From the NCBI RefSeq assembly GCF_029211185.1, contig NZ_JARGDO010000007.1:1-64000 (forward strand): 64,000 nt of DNA, read 5' to 3'. The DNA comes from Tessaracoccus caeni (GTDB taxonomy: Bacteria > Actinomycetota > Actinomycetes > Propionibacteriales > Propionibacteriaceae). This document shows positions 31,831-41,115 of this stretch, piece by piece. Numbering within the stretch: the first letter of the stretch is position 1; each line of letters starts with the position of its first letter. The notes under the pieces are model-generated. The model was not told the DNA's origin. It did not search any database and worked only from the letters and a program-made list of their open reading frames with translations. Both the position numbers and the translations under genes were made by a program.

Positions 31831-34800
31831 TTCCATAAGGTGTTGGTGGCCAATCGCGGCGAGATCGCAGTGCGCGGATTCCGCGCCGCGCATGAGTTGG
31901 GCCTGCAGACGGTGGCGGTGTTTCCCTACGAGGATCGCAACGCCGAGCATCGGATCAAGGCGCGCGAGTCGTACCTGATCGGTGAAAAGGGCCATCCGGT
32001 CCGGGCCTATCTGGACATCGACGAGATCATCCGAGCGGCCAAGGAGGCCGGCGCGGATGCGATCTACCCGGGGTACGGCTTCCTCTCCGAGAATCCCGAC
32101 CTCGCGTCGGCGTGCGTGGCCAACGACATCACCTTCATCGGGCCGTCGGCCGACGTGATCAGCCTGGCCGGCAACAAGGTGCGGGCGCTGGAGTCGGCTC
32201 GCGCGGCGGGCGTGCCGACGCTCAGGTCGTCGGCCCCGTCAACCAATATCGACGAGCTCGTCGCGGCGGCCCAGGAGATCGGGTTCCCCGTCTTCGTCAA
32301 GGCCGTGGCCGGTGGCGGCGGACGGGGCATGCGTCGCGTCGACGATCCCGCCTCCCTGCCCGACGAGCTGGGCGCGGCGATGCGGGAGGCGCTCGGCGCA
32401 TTCGGCGACGCCACCGTCTTCCTCGAGCAGGCCGTCGCGGCGCCGCGGCACATCGAGGTGCAGATCCTGGCCGACCAGCACGGCAACGTGGTGCATCTCT
32501 TCGAGCGCGACTGCTCCATCCAGCGCCGTCACCAGAAGGTGATCGAGATCGCCCCGGCGCCCAACATCAGCGAGGAGCTTCGCGAGGCGCTCACCTCCGA
32601 CGCGCTCACGTTCGCCCGCTCGATCGACTACACCTGCGCGGGCACCGTCGAGTTCCTCGTCGAGACCGAAGGGCCTCGCGCGGGGCAGCACGTGTTCATC
32701 GAGATGAACCCGCGCATCCAGGTGGAGCACACCGTCACCGAGGAGATCACCGACGTCGACCTGGTGCAGGCGCAGATGCGCATCGCCGCAGGGCAGAGCC
32801 TGGAGGAGATCGGGATCCGGCAGGAGGAGCTGAGGATCCGCGGCGCCGCGCTGCAGTGTCGCGTCACCACCGAAGACCCCCTCAACAGCTTCCGCCCCGA
32901 CACCGGCGTGATCACCGCCTACCGGTCGGCCGCGGGCGCCGGCCTCCGGCTCGACGGCGGCACCACCGGCACCGGCGTCGAGATCAGCCCACACTTCGAC
33001 TCGCTGCTGGTGAAGGTGACCGCCCGCGGGCGCGACCTGAAGATGGCCGTCGCCCGTGCCCGCCGCGCGCTCGACGAGTTCCGCGTGCGGGGGATCGCCA
33101 CCAACATCTCCTTCCTGCGAGCGGTGCTGGACGACCCCGATTTCGTCGCCGGCGGCGTGACCACGTCGTTCATCGACGAGCGCCCCTACCTGCTCTCGGC
33201 CCGCCTGCCCACCGACCGCGGCACCAAGCTGCTGCGCTATCTGGCCGACGTGACAGTCAACCGTCCCCACGGCTCCGCGCCTACCGACCTGGATCCGGCC
33301 GAGAAGCTGCCCCGTCCGGCGTCCCTATCTGCCCCTATTCCCGACGGCTCGCGGCAGCGGCTGCTCGCCTTGGGGGCGGAGGGCTTTGCGCGTGAACTGC
33401 GCGAGGCGGGCCCCGTCCGGATCACCGACACCACCTTCCGTGACGCCCACCAGTCGCTGCTGGCCACCCGAGTGCGCACCCGCGACCTGGCCGCCATCGG
33501 CCCCGTCCAGGCGCGCACCCTGCCGCAGATGTTCTCCGTCGAGTGCTGGGGCGGCGCCACCTACGACGTGGCCCTGCGTTTCCTCGGCGAGGATCCGTGG
33601 GAGCGCCTGGCCACCCTGCGCGAGGCGATGCCCAACCAGAACCTGCAGATGCTGTTGCGCGGTCGCAACACCGTCGGCTACACGCCGTATCCGACGGCCG
33701 TGACCGAAGCCTTCGTGGCGGAGGCCGCCGCCACCGGCATCGACATCTTCCGCATCTTCGATGCGCTCAACGACGTGGAGCAGATGCGGCCGGCGATCGA
33801 CGCGGTGCGCTCCACCTCGTCGGTGGCGGAAGTGGCGCTGTGCTACACCGCCAACCTGCTGGACCGGTCGGAGACGGTCTACACGCTCGACTACTACCTG
33901 CGCCTGGCGGAGAAGATCGTCGACTCGGGCGCCCACATCCTGGCCATCAAGGACATGGCGGGCCTGATCCGCCCGGAGGCCGCGCGTCGCCTGGTGACGG
34001 CACTGCGCGAGCGCTTCGACCTGCCCGTGCACCTGCACACCCATGACACCACCGGCGGCCAGATCGCCACCCTGCTCGCGGCCATCGAGGCCGGTGTCGA
34101 CGCGGTGGACGTGGCCAACTCGGCGATGAGCTCCACCACGTCGCAGCCGCCCATGTCGGCCCTGATCGCAGCGCTCGACGGTGCCCCGCGCCAGACCGAA
34201 CTGGATCTCCAGGCCGTGCTGGACCTGGAGCCCTACTGGGAGGCCGTGCGCAAGCTGTACCGGCCGTTCGAGTCTGGCCTGCCGGCGCCGACGGGCCGGG
34301 TGTACGCCCATGAGATCCCGGGCGGTCAGCTGTCCAACCTGCGCCAGCAGGCGATCGCGCTGGGCCTTGCCGACAAGTTCGAGGCCATCGAGGACATGTA
34401 CGGTGCCGCCGACAAGATCCTTGGCCGGCCCACCAAGGTGACCCCGTCGTCGAAGGTGGTGGGCGACCTCGCCCTGCACCTGGTGGCGGTGGGCGCCGAC
34501 CCGGCCGAGTTCGAGGCCGATCCGCAGAAGTTTGACATCCCCGATTCGGTGATCGGCTTCCTGAACGGCGAGCTCGGTGCTCCGGCCGGCGGGTGGCCCG
34601 AGCCGTTCCGGACCAAGGCGCTGGGCGGTCGCCGCCAGCCGGTCCGGGTCACCGAGGTGCCCGACGACGACCTGGCCGCTCTCGCCGAGCCCGGACGGCA
34701 GCGCCAGGAGACGTTGAACCGGCTGTTGTTCCCCGGCCCGGCGAAGGACTTCGCCCGGCGTCGCGAGGAGTTCGGCGACGTCTCGGTGCTGCCCACCGTG

Positions 34801-35232
34801 CCGTTCCTCTACGGCATGGAGCCGGAGCAGGAGTACGCCGTGCGGCTCAGCAAGGGCGTCACGCTGCTACTCGGCCTGGAGGCGATCGGCGCCTCGGACA
34901 AGCGCGGCAAGCGCACCGTCATGGGCTTCATGAACGGCCAGCTGCGCCCGGTGCGCGTGCGCGACACCTCGCTGAAGGACCAGGTTCCCACCGCGGAGAA
35001 GGTCGACCCGAACAATCCGGGCCACGTGGGCGCCCCGTTCTCCGGCGCGGTCTCGGCCGTGGTGTCGGTGGGCGACAAGGTGTCCGTCGGTGATCCGGTG
35101 GCCACGATCGAGGCGATGAAGATGGAGGCCGCCATCAACGCCCCCATCGCCGGCACCGTCACCCGAGTCGCGGTGGCCGGAACGGTCAGCTGCGAGGGCG
35201 GCGACCTCGTCGTCGTCATCCAGCCCGCCTGA
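31828..35232 (+). CDS. pyc: Pyruvate carboxylase
   Basis: The protein has 1134 residues from ATG 31828 (MFHKVLVANRGEIAVR); a GTG at 31819 would add three residues. Domain order: biotin carboxylase (1-450; ATP-grasp loop GGGGRGMRRV, FIEMNPRIQVEHTVTE), carboxyltransferase (about 530-800; RITDTTFRDAHQSLLATR, HLHTHDTTG), PYC/OADA domain, and C-terminal biotinyl domain with Lys1098 in EAMKMEA. It makes oxaloacetate from pyruvate and bicarbonate, refilling the TCA cycle or the propionate route. Its start codon is buried in an inverted repeat. It stands alone and ends at a 23-bp hairpin. Confidence 0.97.
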   Translation: MFHKVLVANRGEIAVRGFRAAHELGLQTVAVFPYEDRNAEHRIKARESYLIGEKGHPVRAYLDIDEIIRAAKEAGADAIYPGYGFLSENPDLASACVANDITFIGPSADVISLAGNKVRALESARAAGVPTLRSSAPSTNIDELVAAAQEIGFPVFVKAVAGGGGRGMRRVDDPASLPDELGAAMREALGAFGDATVFLEQAVAAPRHIEVQILADQHGNVVHLFERDCSIQRRHQKVIEIAPAPNISEELREALTSDALTFARSIDYTCAGTVEFLVETEGPRAGQHVFIEMNPRIQVEHTVTEEITDVDLVQAQMRIAAGQSLEEIGIRQEELRIRGAALQCRVTTEDPLNSFRPDTGVITAYRSAAGAGLRLDGGTTGTGVEISPHFDSLLVKVTARGRDLKMAVARARRALDEFRVRGIATNISFLRAVLDDPDFVAGGVTTSFIDERPYLLSARLPTDRGTKLLRYLADVTVNRPHGSAPTDLDPAEKLPRPASLSAPIPDGSRQRLLALGAEGFARELREAGPVRITDTTFRDAHQSLLATRVRTRDLAAIGPVQARTLPQMFSVECWGGATYDVALRFLGEDPWERLATLREAMPNQNLQMLLRGRNTVGYTPYPTAVTEAFVAEAAATGIDIFRIFDALNDVEQMRPAIDAVRSTSSVAEVALCYTANLLDRSETVYTLDYYLRLAEKIVDSGAHILAIKDMAGLIRPEAARRLVTALRERFDLPVHLHTHDTTGGQIATLLAAIEAGVDAVDVANSAMSSTTSQPPMSALIAALDGAPRQTELDLQAVLDLEPYWEAVRKLYRPFESGLPAPTGRVYAHEIPGGQLSNLRQQAIALGLADKFEAIEDMYGAADKILGRPTKVTPSSKVVGDLALHLVAVGADPAEFEADPQKFDIPDSVIGFLNGELGAPAGGWPEPFRTKALGGRRQPVRVTEVPDDDLAALAEPGRQRQETLNRLLFPGPAKDFARRREEFGDVSVLPTVPFLYGMEPEQEYAVRLSKGVTLLLGLEAIGASDKRGKRTVMGFMNGQLRPVRVRDTSLKDQVPTAEKVDPNNPGHVGAPFSGAVSAVVSVGDKVSVGDPVATIEAMKMEAAINAPIAGTVTRVAVAGTVSCEGGDLVVVIQPA

Positions 35233-35239
35233 GTGTTCC

Positions 35240-35289
35240 CTTAACCGCTTGCTTGACCACCGACTTCGGTGGTCAAGCAAGCGGTTAAG
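35240..35289. terminator. Bidirectional terminator with a 23-bp stem
   Basis: CTTAACCGCTTGCTTGACC... (35240-35262) pairs perfectly with 35267-35289 around a 4-base loop. It lies between pyc and the convergent AAA-ATPase gene and begins 7 bp after the pyc stop. Confidence 0.85.
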
Positions 35290-35297
35290 CACCTGTG

Positions 35298-36692
35298 CTA
35301 TTCGGCTGCCTGGTAAGCAGCGAGAAGCTGGTCGGGGGTGATGTGGGTGACGCCGTCGACGGCGCAGCCTGCCCGGGAGACGACGAGCAGCTCGGTGTCA
35401 TCGTCGGCGCCGGGGAGTTGAAGCCGGTGGCTGTACAACGTTCCCCGGTCGTGGGCATCAAAGGGGGCGTCGTCGCGCCATTTGATGGAGCCGACGCCTA
35501 GGATCCGCTTGGCGATGGGAGCCTTGTCGGCGACGACGATATCGATCTCAGGGTTGTTGGAGCGCGTCCAGTAGGAGCCGACGATGCTGCGGCCCGACAA
35601 CTCCAGCGCTTCGCGGATCACCGGCTCGATCGCACGTCCCCGCCACGACGTCCAGGATGATCTGATCCTTCCCAGAACCAGGTCTCCGCGCCCGCGCTCG
35701 ATCTCAGGGAGATGGGGGCCGAGGAAGGCGAACCAGAATCGAAGGTAGGGGTCTGCGACGCGGTAACGAGGGGCCTTGGAGGGTCTTGTGGAAAGCGGCT
35801 CGTCGACGGCGACGACACGTTTCTCGATCAGGATCTTGAGTGCACGGGTGAGCGAGGCCGCAGGGATGTCGCCGGAGGCGCGCTGAATGTTGGCGAAGGT
35901 GCGCTCGCCGTGCCCGATCGCTCCCAGCACCGCACGCGCCTGCACGTCGGAGGGAAACTCGGCGGCGAGGGATCTTTCGCCCGAGACGAGCAGGGCAGCC
36001 GTCGGATCGCTGGAGGCGGTGGACAAGTAGTCCCACAACGACATGCCCGCCTCCCACTCGGCGCAGATCAGCGGGAGCCCGCCGGTGACGAGAAATGCAT
36101 CGAAGGCATCCGCAGCGGGCAACTGGAGCATGGCGCCCACCTCTGAGGGGGTGAGCGGGGGAACGATCATCTCGGTCGCCCGCTGGTGAAAGGGGCGTCC
36201 GTATTCGTTGAGGGCCTCCATCATCGACAGGTCGGAGCCGATGCCGATGAGCAAGGTGCGGGTGCGTGAGAGTTCTCTATCAAACGCACGCTGCAAGGTG
36301 CCCTCGAAATGAGGATCGGCCTCGATGATGTAGGGGAGTTCATCCAGCACGACGATCGCCTCGGCGTCCCCGACGGCGCTCGCTAGAAGCCTGAGCGCTG
36401 CGTCCCAGCTGGAGGGGGCGACGTCGGAGAAGAGGCTGGCTCCAGGTAGATCCGACCGCGCGGCTTCCTCGCTGAAAAGAGCCAATTCGTCGGCGACGGG
36501 CCGGCCTGAGGCGGCGAAGAAGAGGTGAGGAACCCCTGCTCGTCGTACAAACTCTTCGACGAGCCGAGACTTCCCGACGCGGCGTCGCCCCCGGATCAGC
36601 AGTGCTTTGCCGGGCTTGTCGTCCTGGCTCTTTCCGACTCGGCGTAGCTGCGCATCGAGCTGGCCTAATTGTCGCTGCCGACCGATGAACAT
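35298..36692 (-). CDS. AAA ATPase with C-terminal DUF234 domain
   Basis: The protein has 464 residues. FIGRQRQLGQL opens an archaeal-type ATPase: Walker A GRRRVGKS (35-42), Walker B IVVLDELPYI (113-122) and the sensor segment LIGIGSDLSMMEAL. A winged-helix middle (ARAVLGAIGHGERTFANIQ) and a C-terminal DUF234 region with PEIDIVVADKAPIAKRILGVGSIKW follow. In that region the nuclease-like pattern D...(E)xK has Ser-Ile-Lys where Glu-x-Lys is usual, so cleavage activity is doubtful. These ATPases are patchily distributed and their job is unknown. The upstream region holds repeated TAGTAAC sites. Confidence 0.85.
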   Translation of the reverse strand: MFIGRQRQLGQLDAQLRRVGKSQDDKPGKALLIRGRRRVGKSRLVEEFVRRAGVPHLFFAASGRPVADELALFSEEAARSDLPGASLFSDVAPSSWDAALRLLASAVGDAEAIVVLDELPYIIEADPHFEGTLQRAFDRELSRTRTLLIGIGSDLSMMEALNEYGRPFHQRATEMIVPPLTPSEVGAMLQLPAADAFDAFLVTGGLPLICAEWEAGMSLWDYLSTASSDPTAALLVSGERSLAAEFPSDVQARAVLGAIGHGERTFANIQRASGDIPAASLTRALKILIEKRVVAVDEPLSTRPSKAPRYRVADPYLRFWFAFLGPHLPEIERGRGDLVLGRIRSSWTSWRGRAIEPVIREALELSGRSIVGSYWTRSNNPEIDIVVADKAPIAKRILGVGSIKWRDDAPFDAHDRGTLYSHRLQLPGADDDTELLVVSRAGCAVDGVTHITPDQLLAAYQAAE

Positions 36693-36703
36693 CGCACCTC
36701 CGA

Positions 36704-36742
36704 GTTACTAACATTCATGATAGTAACATGAATGATAGTAAC
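36704..36742. promoter_or_regulatory. Three GTTACTA/TAGTAAC sites upstream of the AAA-ATPase gene
   Basis: GTTACTA (36704-36710) and TAGTAAC (36721-36727, repeated at 36736-36742) lie 12-50 bp before the start of the ATPase gene in an AT-rich patch that also contains ATGATAGTAACA twice. The arrangement (one inverted pair plus one direct repeat at 15 bp) suggests an operator cluster. Confidence 0.5.
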
Positions 36743-36779
36743 ACCAGGAGAAGTAATGTGTTCCGGGGTAGGGTGCGCG

Positions 36780-38447
36780 CTACTTCTCTCCTCCGGGGGC
36801 GGGGACGAGGTTGCCGAGTTCGTCGAACCTCAACGGGTAGCCAGGCACGCCAGGGCGACGCTGCCAGGGCTTCGGGCCGTCCAGCGGTCGGTACTCCACA
36901 CCGCTGGCGTCCAGCCTGGTCAGATGCGTGCCGAGCCGCGCGCGGAAGTCGTCCCACTCGCGTTCGCGCTTGGGAGTCCAGACGACCTCCGCGAAGGCGC
37001 AGAGCCGGGGGTAGGCGGCGTAATCGGTACGTCGCGAGTCGGGGAGTTGCTCGCGCCACAACTGAGCCTGCGCGCCCAGCACCGTGCCTGCTCCGGGTTC
37101 CGTTGCGGCCTCTGCGATCTCGTCGGTGAGGGGCTCGAAGTGGTAGACGTCCTCGAGCGTGTGCACGGTTCCGACGGGGACCGGCTCCTCCAAGCCTGGA
37201 GCGGCGCGGTGATCGAGGAACACCTTGTGCTCCGGGCACACCACGACATCGTGGCCGTCTCGCACGGCGTCGAGACCGCCGCGGTAGCCGCGCCAGGAGT
37301 TGACGATGATGTCGCGCGGCACGCGGGCGCCACCCACCTCGTCCCACACGCTGGTCCGGCGGCCGCGCGAGCGGACATGATCGGCGAGCCGTGCCGAGAA
37401 CCAGGGGAGCAGTTCGTCCACGTCGTCCAGGCCGAGTTCTTCAGCCTGGCGCACGATCCGGGGGTTCTTGATCCACTGCTCGGTGTTCACCTCGTCGCCG
37501 CCGATGCAGATGATCGGGGAGTCGAAGATCTCCATCAGCTCGTCCAGCACCGTGCAGTAGAAGTCGACGACGAACTCGGAGGTGTCCAACGCATTGCGGT
37601 TCAGGCCCCAGCTGGTCCAGACCGGGAGCTTCAAGCCTGCGGCCGAGAGCTCGGGGTAGGCGGCCATTGCGGCCTGCGAATGCCCGGGCACGTCGATCTC
37701 AGGCACGACGGTGATGCCGCGGCTACGCGCGAACGCGACGATCTCGCGCAGGTCGTCCTGGGTGTAGTAGCCGCCGTGGGGCTGCCCGTCGTAGAGGGTC
37801 GAGCGCGACGATCCCACCTGCGACTCCGTGCGCCACGAGCCCACCTCGGTCAGCCGCGGATAGGCGCGCACCTCCATCCGCCAGCCCTGGTCGTCGGTGA
37901 GGTGCAGCTGCACCACGTTCAGCTTGTGCATGGAGGCCAGGTCGATGAAACGCAGCACTTGGTCCTTCGGGAGGAAGTTGCGCGCCACGTCGAGCAGCAC
38001 GCCCCGATAGCCGAACAGGGGAGCGTCGTCCACCGCGACTTCGGGCACGGTGACGGTGCCGGCGATCGGGGCAAGCCTGAAGGCACGCTCGCCAATCAGC
38101 TGCTGGAGCGTGCGCAGCGCGTTGACCGCACCTTCGGTATCCGACGAGACGATCTGCACGCACCCGGCATTCTCGGCGGGAGACCGGTGGGGAGAGGGCA
38201 CGACCTCGAGGCGGTATGCGCCGCCGGTCAGCTGCGGATCGAGCCGCAGGCTCACGTCGGCGTCGGCGTCCACGGCCTGCGGGACGAGCCCGAGGCGTCG
38301 GGACAGGATGTCGACGATCAGCGACCACCCGTCGGACAGCCGCTCGTCGACGGCGATGCGCACCGGGCTGGGCAGTGCGAAGACCCGTTCGCCCGGGCGC
38401 ACCGTCGACGGCGCGGGAATCAGATCGAACGACGTGTGGGGAGCCAA
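36780..38447 (-). CDS. Beta-N-acetylhexosaminidase, family GH20 (cytoplasmic)
   Basis: The protein has 555 residues: an N-terminal Glyco_hydro_20b domain (10-140) and a GH20 barrel with GYRGVLLDVARNF, QLHLTDDQGWR, EIDVPGHSQAA and the catalytic pair Asp318-Glu319 (CIGGDEVNTEQW). No signal peptide is present, so it would cleave imported chito-oligosaccharides or other HexNAc oligomers. The start is TTG 38447 with GAAAGG ahead of it, overlapping the end of the IclR gene by 28 bp; a later start is possible. It is the last gene of the operon running from 42405. Confidence 0.93.
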   Translation of the reverse strand: MAPHTSFDLIPAPSTVRPGERVFALPSPVRIAVDERLSDGWSLIVDILSRRLGLVPQAVDADADVSLRLDPQLTGGAYRLEVVPSPHRSPAENAGCVQIVSSDTEGAVNALRTLQQLIGERAFRLAPIAGTVTVPEVAVDDAPLFGYRGVLLDVARNFLPKDQVLRFIDLASMHKLNVVQLHLTDDQGWRMEVRAYPRLTEVGSWRTESQVGSSRSTLYDGQPHGGYYTQDDLREIVAFARSRGITVVPEIDVPGHSQAAMAAYPELSAAGLKLPVWTSWGLNRNALDTSEFVVDFYCTVLDELMEIFDSPIICIGGDEVNTEQWIKNPRIVRQAEELGLDDVDELLPWFSARLADHVRSRGRRTSVWDEVGGARVPRDIIVNSWRGYRGGLDAVRDGHDVVVCPEHKVFLDHRAAPGLEEPVPVGTVHTLEDVYHFEPLTDEIAEAATEPGAGTVLGAQAQLWREQLPDSRRTDYAAYPRLCAFAEVVWTPKREREWDDFRARLGTHLTRLDASGVEYRPLDGPKPWQRRPGVPGYPLRFDELGNLVPAPGGEK

Positions 38448-39274
38448 GGGTCGAGCCTTTCTCTGGGTTTGGTGGGGACGAGATTGCCCATTGCCGCGGA
38501 GATCTCGCGGGCCGCGTCCATTGCGGCCTGGGCGGTGGGTTGGAGGAGATGAGGAGTGAGGGTCTCGGCCCGGGTGGTCACCTGAATGGCTCCCAGCACG
38601 CGGCCGGATGCGCCGAAGACGGGGGCGCCCACAGCGCGCAGCTCGGGATGAAACTCTCGGTCTTCGATCGCGTAGCCCCGCACCCGGCTTCGGGTGAGTT
38701 CGCTACGTAACTCGGTGGGGTCGGTGATCGTCCGCGAGGTGATCGGCGCGAGGCCGGTCTTGATCACGTGGTCGATCCATGCGGGCTCGCCGTTCGACAA
38801 GATGGCCTTGCCGGCGGCGGTGCAGTAGAGCGGGCGGCTCTCGTCGGAGGAGATCACCTCGACGTTCGCCTTGCCCGGTTCCTTCACGTCGGCCAGAACC
38901 TTGAGGTTGGTGCCGTCGTGCAGGCCGATCGAGACGGTGGGGCTGCGCACCGGCCACTCGCGCCGGGCCAGCATGCCCGTCGCGACGCTGCGCAGGTCGA
39001 GATCCGCGAGATAGGAGTTGGCGAGGCTCAGGGTCGCCTTGCCCAGGTGGAAGCAGCCGTGCTCGTCTCGTCGCAGCAACTCCGCTTCGATGAGCGGCGC
39101 GGCGAGACGGAGCACGGTGGAGACGTGAACCCGCAGGTGCTTGCCGAGCTCGGTGGCCGTCGCTCCTCGTCCCGTGCCCGAGGCGGCGGCCACTGCTTCC
39201 AGTAGCCGCACGCCCCGACGCAGCGTGGCGGAGCTGTTGCGCCCTTCGCCTTCGGCGATCCCTCCGGTGGACAT
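38420..39274 (-). CDS. IclR-family transcriptional regulator
   Basis: The protein has 284 residues from ATG 39274. The winged helix is at about 18-80 (RRGVRLLEAVAAASG, ATELGKHLRVHVSTVLRL) and the IclR effector domain follows (LHDGTNLKVLADVKEPGK, YCTAAGKAILS, RGYAIEDREFHPELRAVGAPVF). It sits inside the sugar-uptake operon, 2 bp after the permease gene, so it probably controls this operon in response to an amino-sugar signal, perhaps through the paired TGTGCAGTGCAC sites upstream of the binding-protein gene. Confidence 0.9.
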   Translation of the reverse strand: MSTGGIAEGEGRNSSATLRRGVRLLEAVAAASGTGRGATATELGKHLRVHVSTVLRLAAPLIEAELLRRDEHGCFHLGKATLSLANSYLADLDLRSVATGMLARREWPVRSPTVSIGLHDGTNLKVLADVKEPGKANVEVISSDESRPLYCTAAGKAILSNGEPAWIDHVIKTGLAPITSRTITDPTELRSELTRSRVRGYAIEDREFHPELRAVGAPVFGASGRVLGAIQVTTRAETLTPHLLQPTAQAAMDAAREISAAMGNLVPTKPRERLDPWLPTRRSI

Positions 39275-39276
39275 GC

Positions 39277-40146
39277 CTAACCCTTCACTGCACCTGCCAA
39301 ACCTGAAACCAGGTGCCGTTGAACGGCGACGAAGAACACCAGCACCGGGATGGTCATGATGACAGATCCGGCCATGATGGCGCCCCAGTCGTTCTGGTCG
39401 GGCTTGAAGAAGTTCAGGATGGCCAGCGGCAGCGTCTGGTTCTCCTGGGCCGAGATGATGAACGTCTTGGCGAACAGGAAGTCGTTCCAGGTGGAGATGA
39501 ACGAGAACACGCTCACCGCCACCAAGCCGGGTGCGACCAGCGGGAAGAGGATCGACCACGTGAACCGGAATCCGGTGGCGCCGTCCAGCTTCGCCGCCTC
39601 TTCGAGCTCGACGGGAACCGCCGCGACGAAGCCTCGCAGCATCCACACCGCGAACGGCACGGAGAACCCGATATGGACCACCATCAGCGAGCCCAAGTGG
39701 TTCAGGCCGATGGCGGGGATGACCTCGCCGAAGTTGCGGAACATGAAGAACATCGGGATCGTCAGGGCCTCGATGGGCACCATCTGAGCCACCAGCAAAA
39801 TGATCAGCAGCTTGGTGCGCCAGCGGAACTGGAACCGGGTGAGCGCGACGGAGGCGAAGAAGGCCAGGGTGATGGCCCCCACCACCGACACCAGCGCGAC
39901 GATCACCGAGTTCATGAAGTACTGCCAGAAGTTGTTGACCGTCAGCACTCTTGCGAACGAGTCCAGGGTGGGCTGCAGCGTCCACGGCGTGGCGACGCCG
40001 GCGTTGAGCTCGGTGGTCGGCCGGAGCGCGGACAGCACCATCCAGTACAGCGGGAAGGCGACGAGCAGGGCGACGACGATGCCCGCTCCGTTGGTCACCA
40101 GCTCGCTGGGGCGAAGCCGGCGACGAGGGGCCGAGGTGGTGCTCAT
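39277..40146 (-). CDS. Sugar ABC transporter permease (MalG type)
   Basis: The protein has 289 residues with six transmembrane helices. The EAA loop is VELEEAAKLDGATGFRFTW, the contact with the ATPase. The start ATG 40146 overlaps the upstream permease gene by 4 bp (ATGA). It forms the import pore with the MalF-type partner. No ATPase gene is in this operon. Confidence 0.92.
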   Translation of the reverse strand: MSTTSAPRRRLRPSELVTNGAGIVVALLVAFPLYWMVLSALRPTTELNAGVATPWTLQPTLDSFARVLTVNNFWQYFMNSVIVALVSVVGAITLAFFASVALTRFQFRWRTKLLIILLVAQMVPIEALTIPMFFMFRNFGEVIPAIGLNHLGSLMVVHIGFSVPFAVWMLRGFVAAVPVELEEAAKLDGATGFRFTWSILFPLVAPGLVAVSVFSFISTWNDFLFAKTFIISAQENQTLPLAILNFFKPDQNDWGAIMAGSVIMTIPVLVFFVAVQRHLVSGLAGAVKG

Positions 40147-41114
40147 ATGAAGTCTCCAGATCGTTGTTGCACCCGCAGGTAGACCATGGTGATCAGCAGG
40201 AGGAGCAGGGTCATGACGACGCCGATCGCGGCGCCCTGCCCGTACATCGACGACGCGAAGGCCTGCTGGTAGGAGTACACGTTCAGCACCAGGTTCTGGC
40301 CGTTGATGCCGCCTCCGCTGGTCATCACGTAGATCTGGGTGAAGAGCTTGAAGTCCCAGATGATCGACTGGATGGTCACGACGATGATCATCGGCCTCAG
40401 CAGCGGCACGATGACCTGCCACACCAGCTGCCAGGTGCTGGCACCGTCGAGGCGGGCCGCCTCGATCACCTCGGTCGGCACCCCGATGATGCCGGCGTAG
40501 AGCGTCACCATCACGAAGGGGAACGAACACCAGACCACTTCGGCTCCGACGAGCGCGAAGGCCGAGAACTTGTCATAGGTCCATGAGTGACCGAAGAACT
40601 GCTCGAGTCCTAGCCCGACGAGGAGCTTGTTCACGAGACCCAGCGTGGGATCGAAGAGGAACATCCACACCGCGGAGCCGGTCATGGCCGGGGTGGCCCA
40701 GGCGCCCAACGCTGCGAAGAACATGACGTTGCGCACCCACGGCTTCAGCCGGGTGGCCAGCACGGCCAGCCCGCCGCCTACCAGGATGGTGACCACCACG
40801 AGCACCGCCGCGAACCCGACGGTGTTCTGCAGCACCTGCCAGAACTTCGGGTCGGAGAACAGCTTGGTGTAGTTCTCGATGCCGATGAACGTCAACGGCG
40901 CGTTGCCGGAGACCTGTGCCTGACGGTAGTCGTACAGGGAGATCACGATGAGCTGATAGAGCGGGTAGATCAGCAGTGCACCGAGCACCGCCACCGCGGG
41001 CAGCAGGTAGAGCCACGGCTCCCAGGGCGAGCCGGCGCGACGGCTTCGCTTTCGCCGGGGGCCCGGGGCGGGCGAGAGCGTCTCGCCCGCCGCCGGTATC
41101 GAGTGGGTGGTCAT
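40143..41114 (-). CDS. Sugar ABC transporter permease (MalF type)
   Basis: The protein has 323 residues, a basic N-terminus (RRKRSRRAG) and six transmembrane helices. The EAA loop is EVIEAARLDGASTWQLVWQ. It begins 1 base after the stop of the binding-protein gene. It is the second half of the import pore. Confidence 0.92.
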   Translation of the reverse strand: MTTHSIPAAGETLSPAPGPRRKRSRRAGSPWEPWLYLLPAVAVLGALLIYPLYQLIVISLYDYRQAQVSGNAPLTFIGIENYTKLFSDPKFWQVLQNTVGFAAVLVVVTILVGGGLAVLATRLKPWVRNVMFFAALGAWATPAMTGSAVWMFLFDPTLGLVNKLLVGLGLEQFFGHSWTYDKFSAFALVGAEVVWCSFPFVMVTLYAGIIGVPTEVIEAARLDGASTWQLVWQVIVPLLRPMIIVVTIQSIIWDFKLFTQIYVMTSGGGINGQNLVLNVYSYQQAFASSMYGQGAAIGVVMTLLLLLITMVYLRVQQRSGDFI

Positions 41115-41115
41115 C

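Noticed and set aside
40147..40530. N-terminal extension of the MalG-type permease
   Set aside because: The open frame upstream of 40146 lies within the MalF-type gene and is Arg/Asp-rich; the ATGA overlap and normal family length support the start at 40146.
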